This document shows, piece by piece, positions 15,914-23,217 of a stretch of 64,000 bases of DNA. Under the pieces are notes generated by a model that saw only the letters and a program-made list of their open reading frames with translations, was not told the DNA's origin and searched no databases. This stretch comes from Flavobacterium limnosediminis JC2902 (GTDB lineage: Bacteria > Bacteroidota > Bacteroidia > Flavobacteriales > Flavobacteriaceae): NCBI RefSeq assembly GCF_000498535.1, contig NZ_AVGG01000023.1, forward strand, positions 1 through 64,000. The letters are read 5' to 3'. Both the position numbers and the translations under genes were made by a program. Position 1 is the first letter of the stretch. Every line of letters begins with the position of its first letter.

Positions 15914-18643
15914 CTATAGTTTAATTTTTTTTCGAAGTTCAAAAACTGACAGGCAAAGTATTCCTGAAAATATAGGGTATACCCAATCAACCAATTCTAA
16001 AGAGGAAGTATGAAAATACAGATTTAAAACAGGCACATAAACAATCAGCAGTACGCTGGCAATGGATAATCCGAATCCGAACAGCAAATTACGGTTTGAT
16101 AAAAAATAACTTCCCAGAGCATTTCCGCCGGTTCGTTTGGAAAGAATATTGGCGTATTGTCCGAAAATAATGGAAACAAATGTAATTGTCATTGCTTTTT
16201 CATGATGGTTGACCAACGGATCGTCATGAAAGTATTCGATCAGGAAAGCGCCATATGCGGTAAGCCCTATCAAGATACCGGCGAATAGGACTTCGTTCAT
16301 GGCTTTTTTCGACAATATTTTATCTTTTGGATTTCTCGGCGGAATTTTCATAATATCTTTTTCGGGAGGATCATATGTCAGCATCAGAATCGGAAACAGT
16401 TCGCCAGCCATATCTATAAGCAGAATCTGTACAGCAACTATAGGTGTGTCAATTCCCCAATACAGGCCTGCAAAACCTGCCAAAACACATGTTAATTCTG
16501 CAATATTAGCTGATATGTTTACTTTTATCGCTTTTTCAAGATTTCTGAAAATCGTTCTTCCTTCCCTGATGGCTGTCACAATGGTGGCAAAATTATCATC
16601 CAGCAAAATAATGTTTGCAGCTTCCTGCGCTACTTTAGACCCGTTCAATCCCATGGCAACACCAATATCGGCCCGTTTCAGACTCAAGGTGTCGTTTACC
16701 CCGTCACCGGTTACGGCCACAATTTCTCCTTGTTTTTTTAAGAGATCTACGATTCTGAATTTGTCATCAGGCGATACTCTCGAAAAAATAACCGCCCGTT
16801 TACGAAACAAGGAACAAACTTCTTTATCACTTTTAAGTTGTAATGCGGTCCCGTTAATAACTTCCGGAAATTCATTATACTCGTTCATCAGCCCGATATT
16901 TTTAGCAATGGCTTTCGCCGTTACTTCGTTATCCCCTGTAATCATGAACACCTTCATGTGGGCTTTGAAAACAGATTCAATAGCCTCTTTCACGGTTTCA
17001 TGCGGCGGATCGAACATGGTGACAAATCCGGCAAAGGTTAAATCCTGTTCCGCATCTTCTATGGTGTAATTTTCCTTGTGAGAAAGGTCTTTAAAACCAA
17101 TCGCAATTATTCGCAGTGCATTTTCAGCAAATGCGGACGACAGGGAAATTATTTCCTCTTTACGTGCTTCTGTAAGTTTTTCCACATTATCGTTGATGAT
17201 CATTTTCGTGGAAACATCCAGAATCGATTCCAAGGAACCCTTCACGAAAGAGATTACCTTTTTGTGATGTTTTCTGATAATTGCTGCTCTCTTTCTGAAA
17301 GAATCAAAAGCAAATGACTCGATTAAAGGATAATCTTTTTCAACTTCTTCCAAAGTGAATCCTGCTTTCATAGCCAATGTGGCAAAAGCGGCTTCCGTGG
17401 GATCACCTATGCAGTACCAACTCGGATGATAGTTATCGGGAGGATTTATCTTCCCTGTAGAAGAAAGAAATCCTGAAAGGAAAAAGACTTTCAGATCGCC
17501 CAGCGACTCTTTTTTTAGAGCCTCACCCTGTGCATTCAGGATTTCACCTTTTGGCATATAGCCAAAACCGGATACGGAAAACACCATTCCGTTGAAGTGG
17601 CAATCTGTAATGGTCATTTCATTTTTTGTAATTGTTCCTGTTTTATCGGAAGCAATTACGGTGGCCGAACCCAATGTTTGTGCCGAGGCAATCTTTTTTA
17701 CGATGGCATTCCTTTTTGCCAGTCTCCCTACAGCAATTGAAAGTGCCATGACTATCTCTGTCGGAAGTCCTTCGGGAACCATTGCCGCTGCTACACTTAT
17801 GGCAAAAACGAGTGCCATTGCCGTTGAATCATTCAGTGCCAAACGAGCAGCAAACAGCAAAATTCCGATGATTAACGTGGCATAGATAAGTTTTCTTGCA
17901 ACATCTTTTACTTCCTTTTGAATAGGAGCATCCGCAGATTTGATTTTTTGTGACGATGAACTTATTTTTCCGATTTCTGTCCGTGTTCCAATTGCGTAAA
18001 CAATTCCGGTTGCTGTTCCTTTCGCAACGGTGGTTCCCATAAACACGCAATTTTTTATCTCCGCGACCGGGATGGTTTTCTCTGTCGTAAAGAGATAGTC
18101 TTTGTCTGAAGGTTTCGATTCGCCGGTAAGTATGAATTCATTGGTGGAAAACCCGCTGGATTCAATCAGTCGAATATCTGCCGGGATGCCCACACCTTCG
18201 GATAACAGTACAATATCGCCCGGCACAAGATCTTCGGCGAATATTTCGATTGCCTTCTCTTTTCTTACGACCGTGCATTTTTCGACTACCAATTTTTTAA
18301 TGGAAGCCAGAATGTTTTCCGATTTCCATTCCTGATAAAATCCAAACAACCCGTTTATAATGACAATAATCATAAGAATGAGGCCGTCCCGTGGCTGTTT
18401 CAGATAAAATGAGGCTGTGGAAGCGGCTATTAAAATAATAACAAGCGGACTTGTAAATTGTCTGAACAGTATAGTAAAGATGTTTCCTGAAAGGCTTCTC
18501 TTAAGAACGTTTTTTCCATATTTTTTCCTTGCCGACTGAAGGGCAGATTCATCAAGCCCGTTTATAATATTACTGTCAAATTGTTTAACGACAGCGTCAA
18601 TATGTTGTTGGTAATATTCCATGGCAGAATGATCGGATTTCAA
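15914..18643 (-). CDS. Cation-translocating P-type ATPase (P2-like)
   Basis: The 909-residue protein is a complete P-type ATPase. It has the actuator TGES (173-176), M4 PEGLP (290-294), phosphorylation motif DKTGT (333-337), nucleotide-domain FVKGSLE and hinge TGDGVND (645-651). The overall plan resembles P2A/PMR1 calcium pumps. In M6, however, the usual N-x3-D pattern is replaced by LLIDMAGELFP (about 742-752), so the transported ion is uncertain. The first gene of an operon with the AMP phosphorylase-like and PRPP-synthetase-like genes; 4 bases separate it from the next. An alternative start is at residue 8. Confidence 0.9.
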   Translation of the reverse strand: MKSDHSAMEYYQQHIDAVVKQFDSNIINGLDESALQSARKKYGKNVLKRSLSGNIFTILFRQFTSPLVIILIAASTASFYLKQPRDGLILMIIVIINGLFGFYQEWKSENILASIKKLVVEKCTVVRKEKAIEIFAEDLVPGDIVLLSEGVGIPADIRLIESSGFSTNEFILTGESKPSDKDYLFTTEKTIPVAEIKNCVFMGTTVAKGTATGIVYAIGTRTEIGKISSSSQKIKSADAPIQKEVKDVARKLIYATLIIGILLFAARLALNDSTAMALVFAISVAAAMVPEGLPTEIVMALSIAVGRLAKRNAIVKKIASAQTLGSATVIASDKTGTITKNEMTITDCHFNGMVFSVSGFGYMPKGEILNAQGEALKKESLGDLKVFFLSGFLSSTGKINPPDNYHPSWYCIGDPTEAAFATLAMKAGFTLEEVEKDYPLIESFAFDSFRKRAAIIRKHHKKVISFVKGSLESILDVSTKMIINDNVEKLTEARKEEIISLSSAFAENALRIIAIGFKDLSHKENYTIEDAEQDLTFAGFVTMFDPPHETVKEAIESVFKAHMKVFMITGDNEVTAKAIAKNIGLMNEYNEFPEVINGTALQLKSDKEVCSLFRKRAVIFSRVSPDDKFRIVDLLKKQGEIVAVTGDGVNDTLSLKRADIGVAMGLNGSKVAQEAANIILLDDNFATIVTAIREGRTIFRNLEKAIKVNISANIAELTCVLAGFAGLYWGIDTPIVAVQILLIDMAGELFPILMLTYDPPEKDIMKIPPRNPKDKILSKKAMNEVLFAGILIGLTAYGAFLIEYFHDDPLVNHHEKAMTITFVSIIFGQYANILSKRTGGNALGSYFLSNRNLLFGFGLSIASVLLIVYVPVLNLYFHTSSLELVDWVYPIFSGILCLSVFELRKKIKL

Positions 18644-18933
18644 TCATGTGATTAGTATCGAGGAAAGATTTTTATATGTATTAAAATTAGTATTAAAAGT
18701 ACAAATATTATCTCATATTTGTTTGAGTAACTGTTTATAAATTAAATTGTTATGTGATGAATCTGTGCAGGTGTTTTTAACTTTTTTTCACTTGTTTCAA
18801 ATCATTGGAAAATGGTAAGGTGACCGATTGAATTTATAATGCCTGATCGATACTTCGTTACCGCTGCGTAATTATCTGAAATAAAACTGACAGATTGGAT
18901 AATGGTTAAAATGTTGAATTTCTGTTTTAAGTC
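18644..18933. other. Divergent intergenic region
   Basis: This gap of 290 bases lies between the P-type ATPase operon (leftward) and the truncated gene at 18934. It is AT-rich and has no supportable gene. Near-matches to the -7 consensus (CATATTTG on the plus strand, AATATTTG on the minus) occur at about 18690-18722, but none is complete with a -33 TTG. Confidence 0.45.
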
Positions 18934-19320
18934 ATGAAGCAACTAATATTCACCTTAAATATGGTTAAAGATTTTTTTGTCTGGATCATTTTCATCTTCA
19001 CGCTGTCTTCATACGGGCAGAAGAATATTTCCTTTAAGGATTCTTTGGACGGGAAGTTTGATTTAAGCGACTGGGTACTGAAGGCAAACGGGTTTATCCC
19101 TGTCCCTTTGCTGATTACCGAGCCTGAATTAGGTAATATAAGGGGAGGAATTTTTACTGTTTTTGTAGATCAGAATACACCCTATACTGATTCTGTCAAC
19201 GGTAAAATCGTAAAATCACGAATAAAGGCTAATATTTACGGAGGCGGATGTGCTTACACTGCGAACGGTCCCTGGTTTGCAGGAGGAATGGCGACAGGGG
19301 TAATTACCAAATTGGTATAG
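18934..19320 (+). pseudogene. Truncated BamA/TamA-like outer-membrane protein
   Basis: The 128-residue frame starts with a signal-like segment (VWIIFIFTLSSYGQ) and continues LDGKFDLSDWVLKANGFIPVPLLITEPELG. That is the hallmark N-terminus of a family of BamA/TamA-like surface proteins of several hundred residues, in which GFIPVP-ITEP introduces the barrel. TANGPWFAGGMATGVI then matches the next family block, and a TAG stop follows at once. The barrel is missing and nothing homologous was recognised downstream. The break lies about 70 bases from the right-hand GTTAGTGGCT repeat of the TlpA-like cassette, so a rearrangement there may have removed the 3' part. The first ATG at 18934 may be followed by a second at 18961. 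Confidence 0.65.
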
Positions 19321-19388
19321 GATAAGGGTTCGAGCGCAATTCCGGTCGGATTGTCCTGTATCGTCCCGCTAGCTTGCTCAAAACGGTT

Positions 19389-19398
19389 GTTAGTGGCT
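19389..19398. repeat. Left copy of GTTAGTGGCT inverted repeat
   Basis: The 10-mer GTTAGTGGCT overlaps the stop codon of the TlpA-like gene; on its coding strand the end reads AGC CAC TAA C. An exact inverted copy lies at 20126-20135, just beyond the other end of the gene. Imperfect hairpins (CCGCTAGCTTGCTCAAAACGG) lie directly outside this copy, at about 19366-19386. Confidence 0.6.
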
Positions 19399-20079
19399 GT
19401 TTTTGGATTTATTTCGTTTAAAATATTTTACAATAACATAGATTAAAGAAAACAAAATAAATAATATTGTATATAAACGAAATATTTTAATTATATCTTT
19501 TTTTGAACATGTACTAATATATTTTTTAAAAGAAAGATTAGCTGTAAATATACTACCAAGTTTGTTTTCTACTGCGTAAAGTCCACTTTTAGGGGAGCCT
19601 AATAAAGTTCCATTTTTATCTATAATAAAATAGGTTGGAAATGAATTTACTTTGAAGGAATTTAGATTTTCTTTGTTCACATTATAGAACGTCCAATTAA
19701 GTTTTTTTTCTTCTAAAAAATCCCAAGGTTTTCTTTTTTGGTTTAACAAACTTTGTGTCCACTTTGGAGAATCAACACTCATGCTTAATATTACCAAATC
19801 ATCATGTTTCTTTAATAGTTCTGGAAAGAATTTCATTTCTTCAAGACAAGGTTCACAACCTGAAAACCAAAAATCAATAAGTATCAATTTCCCTTTGTAA
19901 TCATCAATTGTCTTTAGTTGACCAAACTGATTTTTTAAAGCTATTTTTGGAAAATGTGTAATTACTTTTTCTCTATCTCCAATGTTTTTAATATAAAAAG
20001 TTATTATAAATATTGTAAAAAAGAAGAATAAAAGAGATAACGTGTACCATTTTAAAAGACTTATTATTCGATGTTTCAT
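19390..20079 (-). CDS. TlpA-like thioredoxin-fold membrane protein
   Basis: The 229-residue protein has an N-terminal membrane anchor (about residues 11-31), a TlpA/ResA-like thioredoxin domain with CxxC motif CEPC (Cys75, Cys78; FWFSGCEPC) and the cis-Pro segment SFPTYFIID. A second hydrophobic helix lies near the C-terminus (about 203-222). It should be a periplasm-facing thiol-disulfide reductase. It is markedly more AT-rich than its neighbours and is flanked by inverted GTTAGTGGCT repeats, one containing its stop codon. Acquisition as a gene-cassette-like unit is likely. Confidence 0.85.
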   Translation of the reverse strand: MKHRIISLLKWYTLSLLFFFFTIFIITFYIKNIGDREKVITHFPKIALKNQFGQLKTIDDYKGKLILIDFWFSGCEPCLEEMKFFPELLKKHDDLVILSMSVDSPKWTQSLLNQKRKPWDFLEEKKLNWTFYNVNKENLNSFKVNSFPTYFIIDKNGTLLGSPKSGLYAVENKLGSIFTANLSFKKYISTCSKKDIIKIFRLYTILFILFSLIYVIVKYFKRNKSKNSH

Positions 20080-20125
20080 TGTAAATTTTAGTAAACCTAT
20101 TTTAGGACGTCGCGTTTGATAAACT

Positions 20126-20135
20126 AGCCACTAAC
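20126..20135. repeat. Right copy of GTTAGTGGCT inverted repeat
   Basis: The 10-mer AGCCACTAAC is the exact reverse complement of the copy at 19389-19398. Together the copies bracket the TlpA-like gene at about 740 bases. On the gene's own strand the order is GTTAGTGGCT, gene, AGCCACTAAC, the order expected of an integron cassette between two attC-type sites. Complete attC sites are not evident. Confidence 0.55.
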
Positions 20136-20204
20136 TATTGTATTTAATCTGTTTGATTAAAGCTTCCAGCTTTCAAAGGCTTCCAGTTTTCGTTTCTTTA
20201 GTAT

Positions 20205-21746
20205 TTATTTAATCCGGTTGATATCCAAATCCTGAAAGTCATAACTGAAATCCGTCAGTTCCGAAATCGGTTTCATCTTGATGTTAACGGCTTTTCCGGT
20301 TGTATCGTAAGTTGCATATACAAAAGCATCTGCTTCCATATTGCGGTTGAACCACTTCACGGTAAAAGTGTTGTCTTTGTAAAAGAAAACCTCACCGGAT
20401 AATTTCGGAGAACGTTTCGATGCAAAATAATATTTCCCTTTTTTCTCACTGATGCTGATTTCACCCAACCAATTGTCGGCATAAGTACCTACAATTTTGT
20501 CAAGATTTGCTTTTTGAGCGTTTTTGTTTTTGACAACTGTTGCCCAGACTTCTTCCGTAGATTTATCGGCATTACCAGTCATTTCCTGATTTCGCTTGCT
20601 GTACATTTCAACATAATCCTTGTATGGGATTTCCAGATACGTATTCTTTATGGTATTGGTAATGGCAGAAAAAGCGGCTCCGGATTGTTGGTTGGTTAAA
20701 ACAACGATACCTAAATTAAGTTCCGGAATCAAGGTTACCTGTGTTACCATTCCTTCAAGGCCTCCCGTATGGGTCACCTGTTTGTAACCTTTCACATCGC
20801 TCAAAAACCAGCCCAATCCGTAAGCGCTGAAGTGTGTATTGTAAGGCGGAGCAGTGTTCGTCGGAATTATGGTCTGTGGCGCCCACATCTCGTTGTGTTG
20901 CGCTTCACTGAACAACACTTTATTTTCGGATCCGTATTTTCCTTTGTTTAATTGGGTCAGTACCCATTTGCTCATATCGGAAATATTGGAAAAAATTCCT
21001 CCAGCAGGATCCATGATGCTGTTTTTGCTTTGTTTGGTAATCCCCAGTTTTCCTTTTAAGGGTACATGAGGCGTAACGACATTTGTGGTGTCCGGGATTC
21101 TTGACCAGGTTCCTTTACTTTTCGCCATCTGAAGCGGAAGCATGATTCGGGTTTCAATAAATTCTGTCCATGATTTTCCGGATACTTTATGAATGATTTC
21201 TCCGGCAACGATGTAAAGCAGATTGTCATAGTCGAATTTAGTTCGGAAGCTTGATACCGGTTGCAGATACCGCAAATTATGAATGATGTCGTTTGTGGTA
21301 AAATCACTTCCTTCCGGCCAAAGCATTAAATCGCCGGCGCCCATTCCGAGTCCACTTCGGTGTGTCAATAAATCACGGATAGTGAATTCATTGGTCACAT
21401 ACTCGTTGTACATTTTGAAATCGGGAATATACTTGATTACCTTATCATCCCAATCCAGTTTTTTTTCATCCACTAAGATGGCTAAGGCCGTTGCAGTGAA
21501 GGCTTTACTGTTGGATGCGATTCCGAAGAGCGTATTCTCATCCACTTTTTGTTGCGTGATGATAGAACGTACGCCATAACCTTTGGAATGCACCACTTTC
21601 CCGTCTTTTACGATAGCCACCGCAATTCCGGGAACATTGAAAGTCTTCATGGTTTTTTCCACCAATTCATCCACCTGAGGCGAAGCCATTTGCGCCGATA
21701 TACTTAAACCAATGAAAAGCGCTACTAAAGATAATTTATATTTCAT
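20205..21746 (-). CDS. Serine hydrolase, beta-lactamase (class C/PBP4*) family
   Basis: The 513-residue secreted protein has a signal peptide (MKYKLSLVALFIGLSISAQ). A beta-lactamase-related domain follows, with catalytic SxxK SNSK (Ser78, Lys81), YxN in FDYDNLLY and HTG in THTGGLEG. The C-terminal 110 residues form an extra DUF3471-like beta domain. Such proteins are periplasmic peptidases or esterases rather than proven antibiotic-resistance enzymes. A longer frame starts at 21800, but the signal peptide begins at the ATG at 21746. Confidence 0.9.
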   Translation of the reverse strand: MKYKLSLVALFIGLSISAQMASPQVDELVEKTMKTFNVPGIAVAIVKDGKVVHSKGYGVRSIITQQKVDENTLFGIASNSKAFTATALAILVDEKKLDWDDKVIKYIPDFKMYNEYVTNEFTIRDLLTHRSGLGMGAGDLMLWPEGSDFTTNDIIHNLRYLQPVSSFRTKFDYDNLLYIVAGEIIHKVSGKSWTEFIETRIMLPLQMAKSKGTWSRIPDTTNVVTPHVPLKGKLGITKQSKNSIMDPAGGIFSNISDMSKWVLTQLNKGKYGSENKVLFSEAQHNEMWAPQTIIPTNTAPPYNTHFSAYGLGWFLSDVKGYKQVTHTGGLEGMVTQVTLIPELNLGIVVLTNQQSGAAFSAITNTIKNTYLEIPYKDYVEMYSKRNQEMTGNADKSTEEVWATVVKNKNAQKANLDKIVGTYADNWLGEISISEKKGKYYFASKRSPKLSGEVFFYKDNTFTVKWFNRNMEADAFVYATYDTTGKAVNIKMKPISELTDFSYDFQDLDINRIK

Positions 21747-21849
21747 AATCCCGATTTTTATATTCTGTTCCCCAAATTCTGCTATCTGCTTGAATTTCAC
21801 TGATTAGTGTTGACCGATTTCTGTCTTCTGTCTTCCGAAAAATGCCCTG

Positions 21850-21975
21850 AAACGGTCTTCCGGGTCCTTGAAACGATCTTCCGGGTGCTTCAAACGATCT
21901 TCCGGGTGCTTCAAAGGAACTTCCAAGTGCTTCAAACGGTCTTCCGGGTGCTTCAAAAAGTCTTCCGGGTCACAT
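21850..21975. repeat. Six-copy 21-base tandem repeat
   Basis: Six consecutive 21-base units of the form AAACGATCTTCCGGGTGCTTC run from 21850 to 21975. Units 2 and 3 are identical, unit 5 differs at one base, and units 1, 4 and 6 are more divergent. Because 21 is a multiple of three, a plus-strand frame of 126 codons reads through it as a heptad. No start signal, domain or codon pattern supports a gene, so this is listed as DNA repeat. Confidence 0.85.
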
Positions 21976-22052
21976 TTTTTATCTTCCGTCTTAAAATTTC
22001 AGTCTTCCGTATTCAATTTCTAGTCTGCCTTCTCCCTTTTCCCTTCTGTTAT

Positions 22053-22165
22053 CTTGTCTCTTGTCTCTTGTCTCTTGTCTCTTGTCTCTTGTCTCTTGTC
22101 TCTTGTCCCTTCTCCCTTCTCCCTTCTCCCTTCTCCCTTCTCCCTTCTCCCTTCTCCCTTACCTC
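22053..22165. repeat. 7-base microsatellites CTTGTCT and CCCTTCT
   Basis: About eight copies of CTTGTCT (22053-22108) run directly into about seven copies of CCCTTCT, up to the stop of the methyltransferase gene. Both have a 7-base period. The same words, reverse complemented, build the tracts at 42638-42700 and 45916-45985. Confidence 0.85.
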
Positions 22166-22953
22166 TAAAACCCCCTCTGTCTCTTAGCCTCAAAAATCAA
22201 TATCGCAGCCGCCACCGAAACATTCATCGAATCAATTTCGCCCTGCATCGGAATAATGATGTTTTTGGTACTCGCGTTTCTCCATGCCTCGGTCAAACCG
22301 GTAGCTTCTGTTCCAACAACCAATGCGGAAGGAGTGGAGTAGTTCTGCGTATGATAATAGGTCGAATCCTGTAAAGTCGCACAATAGATCGAAATGTTTT
22401 TTTCTTTCAGATAAGCAATTACTTCTTCGGTCGAACCCACGGCGATTTGTCGGGTAAATAAACATCCGACACTTGAACGCACCACATTAGGATTGTACAT
22501 GTCGCTTTTCGGATTGGCAATAATCACCGCATCCAGATTGGCGGCATCGGCGGTCCGTAAAAGCGCTCCGATGTTTCCCGGTTTTTCAGTGGCTTCGGCG
22601 ACTAAAATTAGTGGGTTTTCGGATAGTTTTAAATCTGATAACTGCAATGATTTGGTTTTGGCTATGGCCAGAATGCCTTCAGTTGTATCGCGATAGGCTA
22701 ATTTCTGGTAGACTTCTTTGGAAATTTCAATCAGCTCGACTTTTTGTCTTGTGAGTTGTCGGATTTCGTTTTCGGAAATTAATTCGGGTAAAAACAAGAT
22801 CGTTTCGAGTTCGTAACCTCCTTTTTGTGCCAACATGATTTCACGCTGCCCTTCAATCAGGAACGTTCCGGTTTGTTTGCGGGTTTTGGCTTTTTCCTGA
22901 AGTTGTACCAGGGATTTGATATACGGATTCTGAACGGAAGTGATTTGTTTCAT
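22165..22953 (-). CDS. TrmH (SpoU) family RNA 2'-O-methyltransferase
   Basis: The 262-residue protein has an N-terminal substrate-binding domain and a C-terminal SPOUT methyltransferase domain. Its three motifs are EKPGNIGALLRTADA (motif 1), VVGTEATGL (motif 2) and IIPMQGEIDSMNVSVAAAI (motif 3). It transfers a methyl group from SAM to a ribose 2'-OH in rRNA or tRNA; the target nucleotide is not evident. The ATG at 22953 (MKQITSVQNPYIKSL) is the family start; a longer frame adds seven residues. The gene runs into a microsatellite block at its 3' end and has a MITE-like element 55 bases upstream. Confidence 0.9.
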   Translation of the reverse strand: MKQITSVQNPYIKSLVQLQEKAKTRKQTGTFLIEGQREIMLAQKGGYELETILFLPELISENEIRQLTRQKVELIEISKEVYQKLAYRDTTEGILAIAKTKSLQLSDLKLSENPLILVAEATEKPGNIGALLRTADAANLDAVIIANPKSDMYNPNVVRSSVGCLFTRQIAVGSTEEVIAYLKEKNISIYCATLQDSTYYHTQNYSTPSALVVGTEATGLTEAWRNASTKNIIIPMQGEIDSMNVSVAAAILIFEAKRQRGF

Positions 22954-22971
22954 TTTTATAGGACTGAATGA

Positions 22972-23004
22972 CAAAATTAAGGAGTTATTCCGAACATCTT
23001 ACAA
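22972..23004 (-). promoter_or_regulatory. Putative trmH-family gene promoter
   Basis: On the minus strand TAATTTTG (22972-22979) matches TAnnTTTG. TTG (23002-23004) lies 22 bases further upstream, inside the known 17-23 base spacing of Bacteroidota promoters. The TTG falls within the left target-site copy of the MITE-like element, so the insertion lies immediately upstream of the -33 element. Confidence 0.45.
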
Positions 23005-23008
23005 AATT
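22999..23008. repeat. Target-site duplication, left copy
   Basis: TTACAAAATT, identical to 23218-23227, abuts the left terminal inverted repeat of the element at 23009-23217 with no intervening base. Confidence 0.75.
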
Positions 23009-23217
23009 CAGGGCAAACGCATGAGTTTAATTAAAATAGTAACTATTTTTGAAAAGGCAACAGATTTTTCTGCGTAAATCTGCGGAGTCTGCGTGCAATT
23101 TTCTCGCAGGCTCCGCAGATTTAAAAACAAAAACTGGATTTTACTAAGTTATACACAAAATTAAGGTTTCGAAATATTACTAAAATACGAAATCAAAAAA
23201 CTCATGCGGTTGCCCTG
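23009..23217. mobile_element. MITE-like element, 209 bp
   Basis: The ends are 20-base inverted repeats: CAGGGCAAACGCATGAGTTT at 23009-23028, and its complement with one mismatch (position 9, A against C) at 23198-23217. Both ends directly abut identical 10-base direct repeats TTACAAAATT, a classic target-site duplication. There is no coding frame inside, but a long internal hairpin lies at 23076-23122. This is a non-autonomous transposable element; the 9-12 base duplication is as seen in IS4-type families. It lies between the DUF58 gene and the methyltransferase gene. The right duplication contains the DUF58 stop codon, so that gene is intact. Confidence 0.8.
23076..23122. repeat. Long hairpin inside the MITE-like element
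   Basis: An 18-base arm (AAATCTGCGGAGTCTGCG, 23076-23093) pairs with 23105-23122 with one mismatch across an 11-base loop. It is internal to the MITE-like element and lies roughly at its centre. It is not followed by a T run, so a terminator is unlikely. Confidence 0.8.

Noticed and set aside
19321..19398. Complete attC site beside the TlpA-like gene
   Set aside because: Only one arm (GTTAGTGGCT) is present near the pseudogene; no matching second arm was found within 100 bases, so a full attC cannot be claimed.
21850..22165. CRISPR-like array
   Set aside because: The repeats are directly adjacent with no spacers between them, and there are no cas genes.
21807..22187. 126-codon open frame across the tandem repeats
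   Set aside because: It is an artefact of a 21-base repeat (seven codons) and 7-base microsatellites; there is no translation signal and its C-terminus overlaps the methyltransferase gene on the other strand.
23076..23122. Intrinsic terminator at the long hairpin between DUF58 and methyltransferase genes
   Set aside because: The stem is not followed by a T run and it lies inside a transposon-like element with matching ends, so a structural role in the element fits better.
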